The notes below the pieces were generated by a model that saw only the letters and a list, made by a program, of their open reading frames with translations, had not been told where the DNA came from and searched no databases. The translations under genes and the position numbers were made by a program. Positions 43,385 to 52,980 of a DNA stretch of 64,000 bases are shown piece after piece. The stretch covers positions 744,001-808,000 of the forward strand of contig NZ_JADDIV010000002.1 in the NCBI RefSeq assembly GCF_015070875.1. Reading direction: 5' to 3'. How positions within the stretch are numbered: position 1 is the first letter of the stretch; each line of letters starts with the position of its first letter. Source of the DNA: Ramlibacter pallidus (GTDB lineage: Bacteria > Pseudomonadota > Gammaproteobacteria > Burkholderiales > Burkholderiaceae_C).

Positions 43385-44299
43385 ATGACGCTTTCGGAAA
43401 TGATGAACATCGGCCTGATGCAGGGCTTCGCGGGCCTGAGCCTGTTCTCGGTGCTGCTGCTCATGGGCCTGGGCCTGGCCATCATCTTCGGCCAGATGGG
43501 CGTGATCAACATGGCGCATGGCGAGTTCATGACCATCGGCGCCTACACGATCTACCTCGGCTCCACGCTCGCTTCCTCCCTCTCGCCCGGCTGGGTGGCC
43601 TACTACTTCCCGCTGGCGATCGTCGCGGCCTTCCTCTTCGCCTTCATCGCCGGCTGGCTGGTGGAGTGGGCGCTGATCCGCCACCTGTACAAGCGCCCGC
43701 TCGACACGCTGCTGGCCACCTGGGGCATCAGCCTGGCCATCCAGCAGATGTTCCGCACCTTCATCGGCCCGAAGGAAGTCAGTCCCACGCTGCCCGACTG
43801 GCTGCTCGGGTCCTGGGCACCGTCGCCCGGCCTGGACATCCCGATCAACGGCTTGTTCGTGCTGGCGCTCACCACCGTCGTCACCGCCGGCGTGCTGGTC
43901 GCCCTGCACAAGAGCCGCTGGGGCCTGCGGGTGCGCGCCACCGTGAGCAACCGCGTGATGGCCAACGCGACCGGCATCGACACGAAGAAGACCGACCGCC
44001 TCACCTTCGCCATCGGCTGCGGCATCGCAGGGGTCGCCGGCGCGGCGTTCACCACCATCGGCTCCACCGGCCCGACGTCAGGCTCGCTCTACATCGTCGA
44101 CGCCTTCCTGGTCGTCACCTTCGGCGGCGCGGCCAGCCTCCTGGGCACCGTGGTCTCCGCCTTCGGCATCGCCCAGACGCAGTCGATCACCGAGTTCTTC
44201 CTGGCCGGCTCGATGGCCAAGGTGATCACCCTGTCGCTGATCGTCCTGATCCTGATGGTGCGGCCGCAGGGCCTGTTCGCGATGAAGGTCCGGCGCTGA
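43385..44299 (+). CDS. urtB: Urea/amide ABC transporter permease UrtB
   Basis: A 304-residue LivH-type permease with about eight membrane helices. LIFGQMGVINMAHGEFMTIG is the typical LivH/UrtB signature, and LATWGISLAIQQMFRTFIGP and GAASLLGTVVSAFGIAQTQS are family blocks. It pairs with UrtC to form the membrane channel. It starts 85 bases after urtA, beyond the stem-loop. Confidence 0.93.
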   Translation: MTLSEMMNIGLMQGFAGLSLFSVLLLMGLGLAIIFGQMGVINMAHGEFMTIGAYTIYLGSTLASSLSPGWVAYYFPLAIVAAFLFAFIAGWLVEWALIRHLYKRPLDTLLATWGISLAIQQMFRTFIGPKEVSPTLPDWLLGSWAPSPGLDIPINGLFVLALTTVVTAGVLVALHKSRWGLRVRATVSNRVMANATGIDTKKTDRLTFAIGCGIAGVAGAAFTTIGSTGPTSGSLYIVDAFLVVTFGGAASLLGTVVSAFGIAQTQSITEFFLAGSMAKVITLSLIVLILMVRPQGLFAMKVRR

Positions 44300-44320
44300 G
44301 CCGGCGCAGAAGGAGTCCCG

Positions 44321-45523
44321 ATGAACGCAATCAAGACCTTCATCCACCGCTACCAGCTGGCCAGCCTGCTGCTGCTGGTGCTGCTGCTGGCGGTGGTGCT
44401 GCCGCTCACGCTCGACATCTTCCGGCTGAACCTGGTGGGCAAGTACCTCACCTACGCCTTCGTCGCCATCGGGCTGGTGATGGTGTGGGGCTACGGCGGC
44501 GTGCTGAGCCTCGGCCAGGGCGTGTTCTTCGGGCTGGGCGGCTATGCGATGGCGATGTTCCTGAAGCTGGAAGCATCCGACCCCGTCAGCACCAAGATCC
44601 AGAGCACGCCGGGCATCCCCGACTTCATGGACTGGAACCAGATCACCGCGCTGCCGGCCTTCTGGGTGCCGTTCAAGAGCTTCGGCTTCACGCTGTTCGC
44701 CGTCATCGCGGTGCCGACGCTGCTCGCCTGGATCATCAGCTTCGCGATGTTCAAGCGCCGCGTGGGCGGCGTGTACTTCGCCATCATCACGCAGGCGGTG
44801 GCGCTGATCCTCACGGTGCTGATCATCGGCCAGCAGGGCTACACCGGCGGCGTCAACGGCATGACCGACCTGAAGACGCTGATGGGGTGGGACACCCGCA
44901 CGGACAGCGCCAAGGTGATCCTGTACTACGTGTGCGTCGCGTTGCTGGTGGCCACCATCCTCCTGTGCCGCTGGATCCAGACCAGCAAGTTCGGCACCCT
45001 GCTGCTGGCGATGCGCGACAAGGAGGACCGCGTGCGCTTCTCCGGCTACGACGTCGCCAACTTCAAGGTCTTCACCTTCTGCCTGGCGGCGGCGCTGTCC
45101 GGCATCGGCGGCGCGCTGTTCTCGCTGCAGGTCGGTTTCATGTCGCCCAGCTTCGTCGGCATCGTGCCTTCGATCGAGATGGTGATCTTCGCCGCGGTGG
45201 GCGGCCGCATGAGCCTGGTCGGCGCGGTCTACGGCGCGCTGCTGGTGAACGCGGGCAAGACCTTCTTCTCGGAGAGTTTCCCCGAGGCCTGGCTGTTCCT
45301 GATGGCGGCCCTCTTCATCGGCGTGACCATGGCCTTCCCGATGGGCCTGGCCGGCCTGTGGGAGAGCCACATCCGCCCCTGGTGGAACGGCCGGCGCGAG
45401 GCGCTGCGCGCGGCGCGGCCCAAGACCCCGCCGCCCGCCTTCGTCGCGCGCGCGCCGCAAGCGCCGGCGGCGCAGCCCGAAACGCCGGCGGCGCCCGACG
45501 GCATCCGCGGCCAGCACGCCTGA
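44321..45523 (+). CDS. urtC: Urea/amide ABC transporter permease UrtC
   Basis: A 400-residue LivM-type permease. VMVWGYGGVLSLGQGVFFGL is the UrtC signature, then QAVALILTVLIIGQQGYTGG, RDKEDRVRFSGYDVANFKVF and the C-terminal membrane block ending near GLAGLWESHI. An Ala/Pro-rich tail of about 35 residues is extra. The ribosome binding site is aggag, 21 bases after urtB. Confidence 0.93.
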   Translation: MNAIKTFIHRYQLASLLLLVLLLAVVLPLTLDIFRLNLVGKYLTYAFVAIGLVMVWGYGGVLSLGQGVFFGLGGYAMAMFLKLEASDPVSTKIQSTPGIPDFMDWNQITALPAFWVPFKSFGFTLFAVIAVPTLLAWIISFAMFKRRVGGVYFAIITQAVALILTVLIIGQQGYTGGVNGMTDLKTLMGWDTRTDSAKVILYYVCVALLVATILLCRWIQTSKFGTLLLAMRDKEDRVRFSGYDVANFKVFTFCLAAALSGIGGALFSLQVGFMSPSFVGIVPSIEMVIFAAVGGRMSLVGAVYGALLVNAGKTFFSESFPEAWLFLMAALFIGVTMAFPMGLAGLWESHIRPWWNGRREALRAARPKTPPPAFVARAPQAPAAQPETPAAPDGIRGQHA

Positions 45524-45533
45524 AGGAGCGGCC

Positions 45534-46277
45534 ATGAGCAACACCGATTTCGCGCTGGCGGTCGAGGACCTGACCGTTTCCTTCGACGGCTTCAAGGCGA
45601 TCGACAACCTGACGCTCTACATCGACCGCAACGAGCTGCGCGTGATCATCGGCCCGAACGGCGCCGGCAAGACCACGCTGCTGGACCTGATCTGCGGCAA
45701 GACGCGCGCCAGCGCCGGCAGCATCAAGTTCCGCAACACGGAGCTGACGCGGATGGCGGAGCACAAGCGCGTGCGCCTGGGCATCGGCAGGAAGTTCCAG
45801 ACGCCTTCGATCTACGAGAACCTGAGCGTCTTCCAGAACCTGGAGGTCTCCTTCCCGCGCGGGCGCAACGTCTTCGGCGCGCTCGCCTTCCGGTGCGACG
45901 CCGAGGTGCGCGAACGCGTGCAGGCGGTGGCCGCGGACATCGGCCTGGCCGACAAGCTGGAACTCGAGGCCGGGCTCCTGAGCCACGGGCAGAAGCAGTG
46001 GCTGGAGATCGGGATGCTGCTGATGCAGGAGCCGGAGCTGCTGATGCTGGACGAGCCGATCGCCGGCATGAGCGCGCGCGAACGCGAGCTCACCGCCGAA
46101 CTCCTGCAGCGCATCTGCCGCAACCGCGCCGTGATCGTGATCGAGCACGACATGGAATTCGTCAAGCAGATCGCCCACAAGGTGACGGTCATGCACCAGG
46201 GAAAGATCCTGGCCGAAGGGCCGATGGAGAAGGTGCAGGCCGACCCGAAGGTGATCGATGTCTACCTCGGCCACTGA
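45534..46277 (+). CDS. urtD: Urea/amide ABC transporter ATP-binding protein UrtD
   Basis: A 247-residue LivG-type ATPase. Walker A is GPNGAGKTTLLDLICG, Walker B is LLMLDEPIAGMS, and the signature region reads LSHGQKQWLEIGMLLM (SHGQ in place of SGGQ, usual for UrtD). H-loop EHDMEFVKQIAHKVTVMH. Eleven bases separate it from urtC. Confidence 0.94.
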   Translation: MSNTDFALAVEDLTVSFDGFKAIDNLTLYIDRNELRVIIGPNGAGKTTLLDLICGKTRASAGSIKFRNTELTRMAEHKRVRLGIGRKFQTPSIYENLSVFQNLEVSFPRGRNVFGALAFRCDAEVRERVQAVAADIGLADKLELEAGLLSHGQKQWLEIGMLLMQEPELLMLDEPIAGMSARERELTAELLQRICRNRAVIVIEHDMEFVKQIAHKVTVMHQGKILAEGPMEKVQADPKVIDVYLGH

Positions 46278-46290
46278 AAGGACCCCTCCC

Positions 46291-46980
46291 ATGCTGCAGG
46301 TCAAGGACCTCCACGTCGCCTACGGCCAGAGCGAGGCGCTGCACGGCATCTCCTTCGAGGGCCGCGAGAACGAAACCGTCGCCATCATGGGCCGCAACGG
46401 CATGGGCAAGACCACGCTGTTCAAGAGCCTGATGGGCGTGCTGCCGGTCAAGAGCGGGACCATCACCGTCGGCGGACAGGATGTGTCGAAGGAAGAGAGC
46501 TTCCGCCGCGTCGCCAAGGGCATCGCCTACGTGCCGCAGGGCCGCATGATCTTCCCGACGCTGAGCGTCGAGGAGAACATCCAGACCGGCATGGAGCACG
46601 CGCCCAGCCGCCGTGTGCCCGACGAGATCTACGCGCTGTTCCCCGTGTTGTGGGACATGCGCCGGCGCAAGGGGGGCAACCTCTCGGGCGGCCAGCAGCA
46701 GCAGCTGGCGATCGCCCGCGCGCTGGTGACCGACCCCAAGGTGCTGCTGCTCGACGAGCCGACCGAGGGCATCCAGCCTTCGATCATCAAGGACATCGCC
46801 AAGGCGCTGAACGAGATCCGCAAGCTGCGCCGCATCACCATCGTCGTGTCCGAGCAGGTGCTGTCCTTCGCGATGGACGTCGCCGACCGCCTGTTCGTCA
46901 TCGAGGGCGGCCGCCTGGTCCACGAGACCACGCGCGCCGGCACCGACACGCAACGCATCAAGTCCTACCTCTCCGTCTGA
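46291..46980 (+). CDS. urtE: Urea/amide ABC transporter ATP-binding protein UrtE
   Basis: A 229-residue LivF-type ATPase. Walker A is GRNGMGKTTLFKSLMG, signature LSGGQQQQLAIARALV, Walker B VLLLDEPTEGIQPS. It starts 14 bases after urtD and completes the five-gene transporter. UrtD and UrtE would form the nucleotide-binding heterodimer. Confidence 0.94.
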   Translation: MLQVKDLHVAYGQSEALHGISFEGRENETVAIMGRNGMGKTTLFKSLMGVLPVKSGTITVGGQDVSKEESFRRVAKGIAYVPQGRMIFPTLSVEENIQTGMEHAPSRRVPDEIYALFPVLWDMRRRKGGNLSGGQQQQLAIARALVTDPKVLLLDEPTEGIQPSIIKDIAKALNEIRKLRRITIVVSEQVLSFAMDVADRLFVIEGGRLVHETTRAGTDTQRIKSYLSV

Positions 46981-46999
46981 CCACAACCCAGGAGCACGC

Positions 47000-48223
47000 A
47001 TGCCCGAAACCCTCATCAAGGTCGACCTCCAGCAGTCGCCGCTCGAGAACGAGAACATCCACAACCGGTGGCACCCGGACATCCCGATGGCCTGCTGGGT
47101 CAACCCGGGCGACGACTTCGTGCTCGAGACCTACGACTGGACGGGCGGCTTCATCAAGAACAACGACAGCGCGGACGACGTGCGCGACATCGACCTCACC
47201 ACGGTGCACTACCTGTCCGGGCCGGTCGGGGTGAAGGGGGCCAAGCCGGGTGACCTGCTGGTGGTGGAACTGCTGGACATCGGCGCGAAGCAGGACAGCC
47301 TCTGGGGCTTCAACGGCTTCTTCAGCAAGAAGAACGGCGGCGGCTTCCTGACCGAGCACTTCCCGCTGGCGCAGAAGTCGATCTGGGACATCGAAGGCAT
47401 GTTCACCCGTTCGCGCCACGTGCCGGGCGTGCGGTACGCCGGCCTGATCCACCCGGGCCTGATCGGCTGCCTGCCCGACCCGAAGATGCTGCAGACGTGG
47501 AACGCGCGCGAGCAGGAACTCATCGCGACCAACCCCACCGGCGGACTGGCGAACCCGCCCTTTGCCGGCACGGCCCACATGGGCAGGCTGACCGGGGATG
47601 CCAAGGCCAAGGCCGCGGCCGAAGGCGCGCGCACCGTGCCCGGCCGCGAGCACGGCGGCAACTGCGACATCAAGGACCTGTCGCGCGGTGCCAAGGTGTT
47701 CTTCCCGGTGTACGTCGACGGCGCCGGCCTGAGCGTGGGCGACCTGCACTTCAGCCAGGGCGACGGCGAGATCACGTTCTGCGGCGCCATCGAGATGGCG
47801 GGCTGGGTCCACATGCGCGTGACCGTCATCAAGGGCGGCATGGCGATGTACGGCATCAAGAACCCGATCTTCAAGCCGAGCCCGGTCGTGCCGACCTACA
47901 ACGACTACCTGATCTTCGAGGGCGTCTCCGTCGACGAGGGCGGCAAGCAGCACTACCTGGACATCAACGTCGCCTACCGCCAGGCGTGCCTGAACGCCAT
48001 CGAGTACCTCAAGAAGTTCGGCTATTCGGGCGCGCAGGCCTACTCGATCCTCGGCACGGCACCGGTCCAGGGCCACATCAGCGGGGTGGTGGACGTGCCG
48101 AACGCCTGCGCCACGCTGTGGGTGCCGACGCAGATCTTCGACTTCGACATCAACCCCAGCGCCGCGGGGCCGGTGAAGCACCTCGACGGCTCGGTGGCCA
48201 TGCCGCTCTCGCAGGACAAGTAG
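47000..48223 (+). CDS. fmdA: Formamidase (acetamidase/formamidase family)
   Basis: A 407-residue amidohydrolase of the FmdA/AmdA family (EC 3.5.1.49) releasing ammonia and formate from formamide. Typical blocks: NRWHPDIPMACWVNPGDDFV, LTTVHYLSGPVGVKGAKPGD, GREHGGNCDIKDLSRG, FSQGDGEITFCGAIEMAG. The family is cytosolic and probably metal-dependent. It follows urtE after 19 bases with an aggag site. The order transporter, fmdA, fmdB matches Methylophilus methylotrophus. Confidence 0.94.
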   Translation: MPETLIKVDLQQSPLENENIHNRWHPDIPMACWVNPGDDFVLETYDWTGGFIKNNDSADDVRDIDLTTVHYLSGPVGVKGAKPGDLLVVELLDIGAKQDSLWGFNGFFSKKNGGGFLTEHFPLAQKSIWDIEGMFTRSRHVPGVRYAGLIHPGLIGCLPDPKMLQTWNAREQELIATNPTGGLANPPFAGTAHMGRLTGDAKAKAAAEGARTVPGREHGGNCDIKDLSRGAKVFFPVYVDGAGLSVGDLHFSQGDGEITFCGAIEMAGWVHMRVTVIKGGMAMYGIKNPIFKPSPVVPTYNDYLIFEGVSVDEGGKQHYLDINVAYRQACLNAIEYLKKFGYSGAQAYSILGTAPVQGHISGVVDVPNACATLWVPTQIFDFDINPSAAGPVKHLDGSVAMPLSQDK

Positions 48224-48226
48224 CCC

Positions 48227-48574
48227 ATGCCGACCTACGACTACGGCTGCGCGGGCTGCGGCGGCTTCGAGGCGATCCGCAGCATCTCCCGGCGCGACGA
48301 GCCCGCGGATTGCCCCGGGTGCGGCGCGGCGTCGCCGCGCGTGATGAGCGCGCCACCGCAACTGGCCTGCATGGACGCGGGCACGCGCAGCGCCCACGCC
48401 ACCAACGAACGGGCCCAGCACGCGCCGCGCACGTCGCGCGACGGCAGCTACGGCCGCCTGCGCCATCCCTCGGGCTGCGGCTGCTGCAGCGGCGCCAGGC
48501 GCACCAGCACGGTCCGCGCACCCGACGGCAGCAAGGCCTTCCCGAGCAAGCGCCCCTGGATGATCAGCCACTGA
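48227..48574 (+). CDS. fmdB: FmdB-family zinc-ribbon protein
   Basis: A 115-residue protein starting [15 protein letters not shown], with paired CxxC motifs (CAGC and CPGC) forming a zinc ribbon. A Cys-containing C-terminal part follows ([14 protein letters not shown]). FmdB is described as regulatory for the formamidase genes in Methylophilus. It starts three bases after the fmdA stop, so they are co-translated. Confidence 0.9.
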   Translation: MPTYDYGCAGCGGFEAIRSISRRDEPADCPGCGAASPRVMSAPPQLACMDAGTRSAHATNERAQHAPRTSRDGSYGRLRHPSGCGCCSGARRTSTVRAPDGSKAFPSKRPWMISH

Positions 48575-48593
48575 CGGCAAGGAGGAAGCAGCC

Positions 48594-49634
48594 ATGATCC
48601 ACGGAGACATCTCCAGCAGCAAGGACACCGTGGGCGTCGCGGTCGTCAACTACAAGATGCCGCGCCTGCACACCAAGGCGGAGGTCCTCGAGAACGCGCG
48701 CAGGATCGCCGACATGCTGGTCGGCATGAAGGCCGGCCTGCCGGGCATGGACCTGGTGATCTTCCCGGAGTACAGCACGCACGGGATCATGTACGACGCC
48801 AGGGAGATGTACGACACGGCCGCGGCCGTGCCGGGCGAGGAGACCGAGATCTTCGCCGCGGCCTGCCGCAAGGCCAAGGTGTGGGGCGTGTTCTCGCTGA
48901 CCGGCGAACGCCACGAGGAGCACCCGTACAAGGCGCCGTACAACACGCTGATCCTGATGAACGACCAGGGCGAGATCGTCCAGAAGTACCGCAAGATCAT
49001 GCCGTGGGTGCCGGTGGAAGGCTGGTACCCGGGCAACTGCACGTACGTGAGCGAAGGCCCCAAGGGCCTGAAGATCAGCCTGATCATCTGCGACGACGGC
49101 AACTACCCGGAGATCTGGCGCGACTGCGCCATGAACGGCGCCGAGCTGATCGTCCGCTGCCAGGGCTACATGTACCCCGCGAAAGAGCAGCAGATCCTGA
49201 TCAGCAAGGCGATGGCCTTCGCCAACAACACCTACGTCGCGGTGGCGAATGCGTCGGGTTTCGACGGCGTCTACGGCTACTTCGGCCACTCCGCGATCAT
49301 CGGCTTCGACGGACGCACGCTCGGCGAATGCGGCGAGGAGGAGTACGGCGTGCAGTACGCCGCGCTCTCCACCAGCCTGATCCGCGACTTCCGCAAGAAC
49401 GGCCAGTCGGAGAACCACCTGTTCAAGCTGCTGCACCGCGGCTACACCGGCCTGATCAACTCGCGCGAGGGCGACAAGGGCGTGGCGGCCTGCCCCTACG
49501 GTTTCTATTCGCGCTGGATCAACGACCCCGAAGGCACGCGCAAGGCGGTCGAGGCCATCACGCGCCCGATGGTGGGCACCGAGGAGTGCCCGATCGAGGG
49601 CATCCCGAACCCGGCGGATGCCCTCCACCGTTGA
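48594..49634 (+). CDS. amiE: Aliphatic amidase
   Basis: A 346-residue nitrilase-superfamily amidase (EC 3.5.1.4). Length and sequence follow Pseudomonas Ami[21 protein letters not shown], catalytic Glu59 in [12 protein letters not shown], catalytic Lys in QKYRKIMPW, and catalytic Cys in [29 protein letters not shown] is also conserved. It hydrolyses short aliphatic amides such as acetamide; formamide-specific AmiF is close but slightly shorter. The ami regulators AmiC and AmiR are absent. It overlaps the MoxR-type gene by 17 bases. Confidence 0.93.
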   Translation: MIHGDISSSKDTVGVAVVNYKMPRLHTKAEVLENARRIADMLVGMKAGLPGMDLVIFPEYSTHGIMYDAREMYDTAAAVPGEETEIFAAACRKAKVWGVFSLTGERHEEHPYKAPYNTLILMNDQGEIVQKYRKIMPWVPVEGWYPGNCTYVSEGPKGLKISLIICDDGNYPEIWRDCAMNGAELIVRCQGYMYPAKEQQILISKAMAFANNTYVAVANASGFDGVYGYFGHSAIIGFDGRTLGECGEEEYGVQYAALSTSLIRDFRKNGQSENHLFKLLHRGYTGLINSREGDKGVAACPYGFYSRWINDPEGTRKAVEAITRPMVGTEECPIEGIPNPADALHR

Positions 49635-50439
49635 AGGGGATCCGCTCGCCGGCTGGCGGCTCGCGCAGGCACCGTTCTACCGTCCCGTGGCGGGGGAGGT
49701 GCGGGCCTTCGAGGCCGCGGCGGCGGCGCGGCTGCCGGTCCTGCTGACGGGCCCGACGGGCTGCGGCAAGACGCGCTTCGTCGAACACATGGCGTGGCGG
49801 CTCGGGCGGCCGCTGGTCACGCTGGCCTGCCACGAGGACCTCACGGCCGGCGACCTTGCCGGCCGCTGGCTGCTGGATGCCGACGGCACGCGCTGGCAGG
49901 ACGGCCCGTTGGCGCTGGCCGCTCGGCACGGCGCCATCTGCTACCTCGACGAGCTGGTGGAAGCGCGCAGCGATGCGCTGGTCGTGATCCATCCGCTGGC
50001 CGACAGCCGTCGCGTGCTGCCGCTGGAGCGGCGCGGCGAACTGCTGCAGGCGCACCCGGACTTCCTGCTGGTGGCGAGCTACAACCCCGGGTACCGCGGC
50101 CTGCACAAGGCGCTGAAGCCGTCGACGCGGCAGCGTTTCACGACACTCGCGTTCGGCTACCCCGATCCCGATACCGAGACGGCGATCGTCGCGGGCGAGA
50201 GTGGCGTCGACCCGCTGCTGGCCGGCCGCCTCGTCGCGCTCGGCCTGCGCACGCGCCGGCTGCAGGCCGACGGGCTGGAGGAGGGCGCGTCGACGCGCCT
50301 GCTGGTGCACGCCGCCCGCCTCGTGCAGGCCGGGCTGCCGGCACGCGCGGCGTGCCTCCAGGCGGTGGCCGCCCCGCTGGCCGACGACCCGGACCTGCAG
50401 GCCGTGCTGGCGGACCTGGTCCATGCCGCTTTCGAGTGA
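49618..50439 (+). CDS. MoxR/CbbQ-type AAA+ ATPase
   Basis: A 273-residue AAA+ ATPase of the CbbQ/NirQ/NorQ group. Walker A is [18 protein letters not shown], Walker B is [16 protein letters not shown], sensor 1 is [12 protein letters not shown], and the C-terminal domain contains [15 protein letters not shown]. These ATPases, with a VWA partner, remodel or load metals into enzymes. AmiB of the Pseudomonas amidase operon is a comparable ATPase next to amiE. It overlaps amiE and the VWA gene by 17 bases each. Confidence 0.87.
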   Translation: MPSTVEGDPLAGWRLAQAPFYRPVAGEVRAFEAAAAARLPVLLTGPTGCGKTRFVEHMAWRLGRPLVTLACHEDLTAGDLAGRWLLDADGTRWQDGPLALAARHGAICYLDELVEARSDALVVIHPLADSRRVLPLERRGELLQAHPDFLLVASYNPGYRGLHKALKPSTRQRFTTLAFGYPDPDTETAIVAGESGVDPLLAGRLVALGLRTRRLQADGLEEGASTRLLVHAARLVQAGLPARAACLQAVAAPLADDPDLQAVLADLVHAAFE

Positions 50440-51922
50440 GCCGGGCGCGGCGTGGCTGCACGCGCTGTGGGGGCAGCGGGCGGCACTGGTGCCGCTGGAG
50501 AATGGGCCCCGCGCGATCCTTTCGGGACGCGATGGCGCGGACCGTGTCCTGCACCTGCCGCCGGCGATGACCGGGCGCGCCACGGTGCATGCGGCCGCCG
50601 CACATGCCGCCGCGCACTGGCGCTTCGGCGGGGGGCCGCAGGCGCGCGCCACGCTCAAGCCCGTGCAGCAAGCCTTGTTCGGCGTGCTGGAGGACGCGCG
50701 CATCGAAGCCCACGCCATGGCGGATCTGCCCGGCTTGCGTGCGTTGTGGCTGCCCTTTCACGCCGGACCGGACGCGCCCGCCGGCAATGGCTTCGACGCC
50801 CTGCTGGCGCGGCTGGCGCGCAGCCTGCTGGATCCCTCGCATGCCGATCCGCATCCCTGGGTCGTTCGCGCGCAGACGGCGTTCGGCAGGGCGGCGAGCG
50901 ATTCCGCGGCGATACGGGAACTCGCTTCCCGCCTGGGCAACGAGATCGGCCAGATGCGCTTGCCGTTCAACCCCCGCACTTACGTCACGCACGCCGCGTA
51001 CCGCGACGATGGCTCCTGGCTGTGGGAGCCCGATGCGGAGCTGCCCGCATCCGACACCCCGCTCGCGGCCGCCGGCGAGCCCCAGGGCGGCGCCGGCACC
51101 GAAGCGGTGGATGCGCCGCCGGAAGCCCCGCCCACGAACTACGCGGAATGGGACGCTCGCATCGGGCGCTACCGCGCGGACTGGTGCAGCGTCTACCTGG
51201 CTGCGCGGCCAGCGGCCGCCGTCACCCGTCGCTTGCCGACCGCGGCTCCAGCGCAGGTCGCGCGGGTCCTGCACAGCCTCCCGGCGGACGCACCGCGGCA
51301 TGGCGGCCGCGCCGCCTGGGGCGACGAGTTCCACGCGATGGCGCTGGTCGATGCGCAGGTGCAAAGGCGCGCGCGGCAGGTGCCGGAGACGCGGGTGTAC
51401 CGGCGCCGCGAAGCGCTGCCCGCGCGCTGGGCCGTGCAGGTGCTGCTGGACACTTCGGCCTCCACCGCCCAACGCACCGCCAGCGGCGGCGCCTGGCTGG
51501 ACCACGCCGCGGCCCTGGCGCTGGCATGCGCCGACCAGCTGGAGGCGACCGGCCACGACTGTGCGCTGCTCGCCTTCCGTTCGCGCACGCGGCAGCGGGT
51601 CGAGCTGCAGCCCCTGAAGCATTGGGACGAGCCGGCGCGCCGCGGCGACATCGCACGTCGCGTGGCCGCGCTGCGCGGCGAAGGCTCCACCCGCACCGGC
51701 GGCGCCTTGCGCCACGCGGCGGCGCTGGCGCTGGACCGGGCGCGGAGCGCCGGCCGCCGCCCGGCCATCCTCCTTTTCAGCGACGGCGAGCCGCACGACC
51801 TGGACGTGCCGGATCCGGCTTACCTGCGGGCCGACCTGCGCCGGGCCATCGCCGAGGCGGAGGCGGCCGGCATCGCCGTACGGTGCGTAGGGGCAGCGCC
51901 CTTCCTACAATGGGGCGCATGA
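50423..51922 (+). CDS. VWA-domain protein (NorD/CbbO-like)
   Basis: A 499-residue protein. The N-terminal region resembles NorD/CbbO partners ([20 protein letters not shown]). The C-terminal von Willebrand A domain has an intact MIDAS: DTSAST (DxSxS), a threonine in [12 protein letters not shown], and SDGEPHD. It would act with the MoxR-type ATPase as an activation complex. The start is the ATG at 50423 inside the upstream gene. The stop overlaps the metH start in ATGA, linking the amide operon to methionine synthase. Confidence 0.83.
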   Translation: MPLSSEPGAAWLHALWGQRAALVPLENGPRAILSGRDGADRVLHLPPAMTGRATVHAAAAHAAAHWRFGGGPQARATLKPVQQALFGVLEDARIEAHAMADLPGLRALWLPFHAGPDAPAGNGFDALLARLARSLLDPSHADPHPWVVRAQTAFGRAASDSAAIRELASRLGNEIGQMRLPFNPRTYVTHAAYRDDGSWLWEPDAELPASDTPLAAAGEPQGGAGTEAVDAPPEAPPTNYAEWDARIGRYRADWCSVYLAARPAAAVTRRLPTAAPAQVARVLHSLPADAPRHGGRAAWGDEFHAMALVDAQVQRRARQVPETRVYRRREALPARWAVQVLLDTSASTAQRTASGGAWLDHAAALALACADQLEATGHDCALLAFRSRTRQRVELQPLKHWDEPARRGDIARRVAALRGEGSTRTGGALRHAAALALDRARSAGRRPAILLFSDGEPHDLDVPDPAYLRADLRRAIAEAEAAGIAVRCVGAAPFLQWGA

Positions 51923-52965
51923 AACCTCCGGCCTACACCCGTGGCCAGGCCCTGCCGGGCCTACTGGCGCAGCGCATCCTGGTCCTCGACGGCGCGATGG
52001 GCACGATGATCCAGCGCTTCAGGCTGACGGAGGCCGACTACCGCGGCGAGCGCTTCCGCGACCACCCCAAGGACCTGAAGAACAACAGCGACCTGCTGGT
52101 GCTGACGCGGCCGGACGTGGTGCGCGACATCCACGAGGGCTACCTCGCCGCGGGCGCCGACATCATCGAGACCAACACCTTCGGCGCCAACGCGCCGGCG
52201 CAGGACGACTATGGCCTGGGCCACCTGGCCAGGGAGATGAACCTGGCGGCGGCGAAGCTCGCGCGCGAGGCGGCCGACAAGTTCTCCACGCCGGACAAGC
52301 CGCGCTTCGTCGCCGGCGCGCTCGGCCCGACGCCGCGTACCGCCAGCATCAGCCCCGACGTCAACGACCCGGGTGCGCGCAATGTGGACTTCGAAACGCT
52401 GCGCGCCGCGTACCACGAGCAGGTCGAGGGCCTGCTCGAAGGCGGCGTCGACCTGATCCTGGTCGAAACCATCTTCGACACGCTCAATGCGAAGGCGGCG
52501 CTGTTCGCCATCGACGAGGTGTTCGTGGAACGAGGCGAGCGCCTGCCCGTCATCATCAGCGGCACCGTGACGGACGCTTCCGGCCGCATCCTCAGCGGCC
52601 AGACCGTCACCGCCTTCTGGTACAGCGTGCGCCACGCGCAGCCGCTGGCCGTAGGCCTGAACTGTGCGCTGGGCGCGGCGCTGATGCGTCCGTACATCCA
52701 GGAGCTGGCGCGCGTCGCGCCGGACACCTTCATCAGCTGCTACCCGAACGCCGGCCTGCCCAACCCGATGGCCGAAACGGGCTTCGACGAGAAGCCGGAG
52801 GACACCTCGCGGCTGCTGCGCGAGTTCGCCGCCGACGGCCTGGTGAACATCGTGGGCGGCTGCTGCGGCACCACGCCCGAACACATCGCGGCGATCGGGC
52901 AGGCGGTGCACCCGCTGGCGGCGCGCAGTGTGCAGCGCGAGTTCTTCTACAAGGACGCCGCGTAA
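51919..52965 (+). CDS. metH: Methionine synthase, homocysteine-binding half (MetH part 1)
   Basis: A 348-residue Zn-dependent homocysteine methyltransferase domain, equal to the first module of cobalamin-dependent MetH. Seen: [48 protein letters not shown], the first zinc ligand in [10 protein letters not shown], and the paired ligands in [12 protein letters not shown]. The folate, cobalamin and reactivation modules are on a separate gene that begins at 63179, about 10 kb downstream. The start overlaps the VWA stop (ATGA), so this half has no leader or riboswitch of its own. Confidence 0.92.
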   Translation: MKPPAYTRGQALPGLLAQRILVLDGAMGTMIQRFRLTEADYRGERFRDHPKDLKNNSDLLVLTRPDVVRDIHEGYLAAGADIIETNTFGANAPAQDDYGLGHLAREMNLAAAKLAREAADKFSTPDKPRFVAGALGPTPRTASISPDVNDPGARNVDFETLRAAYHEQVEGLLEGGVDLILVETIFDTLNAKAALFAIDEVFVERGERLPVIISGTVTDASGRILSGQTVTAFWYSVRHAQPLAVGLNCALGAALMRPYIQELARVAPDTFISCYPNAGLPNPMAETGFDEKPEDTSRLLREFAADGLVNIVGGCCGTTPEHIAAIGQAVHPLAARSVQREFFYKDAA

Positions 52966-52980
52966 GCCGGGCACGACCGC

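Noticed and set aside
48594..49634. Naming the amidase AmiF (formamidase)
   Set aside because: The 346-residue length and close agreement with Pseudomonas AmiE, including Glu at position 59, favour the aliphatic amidase.
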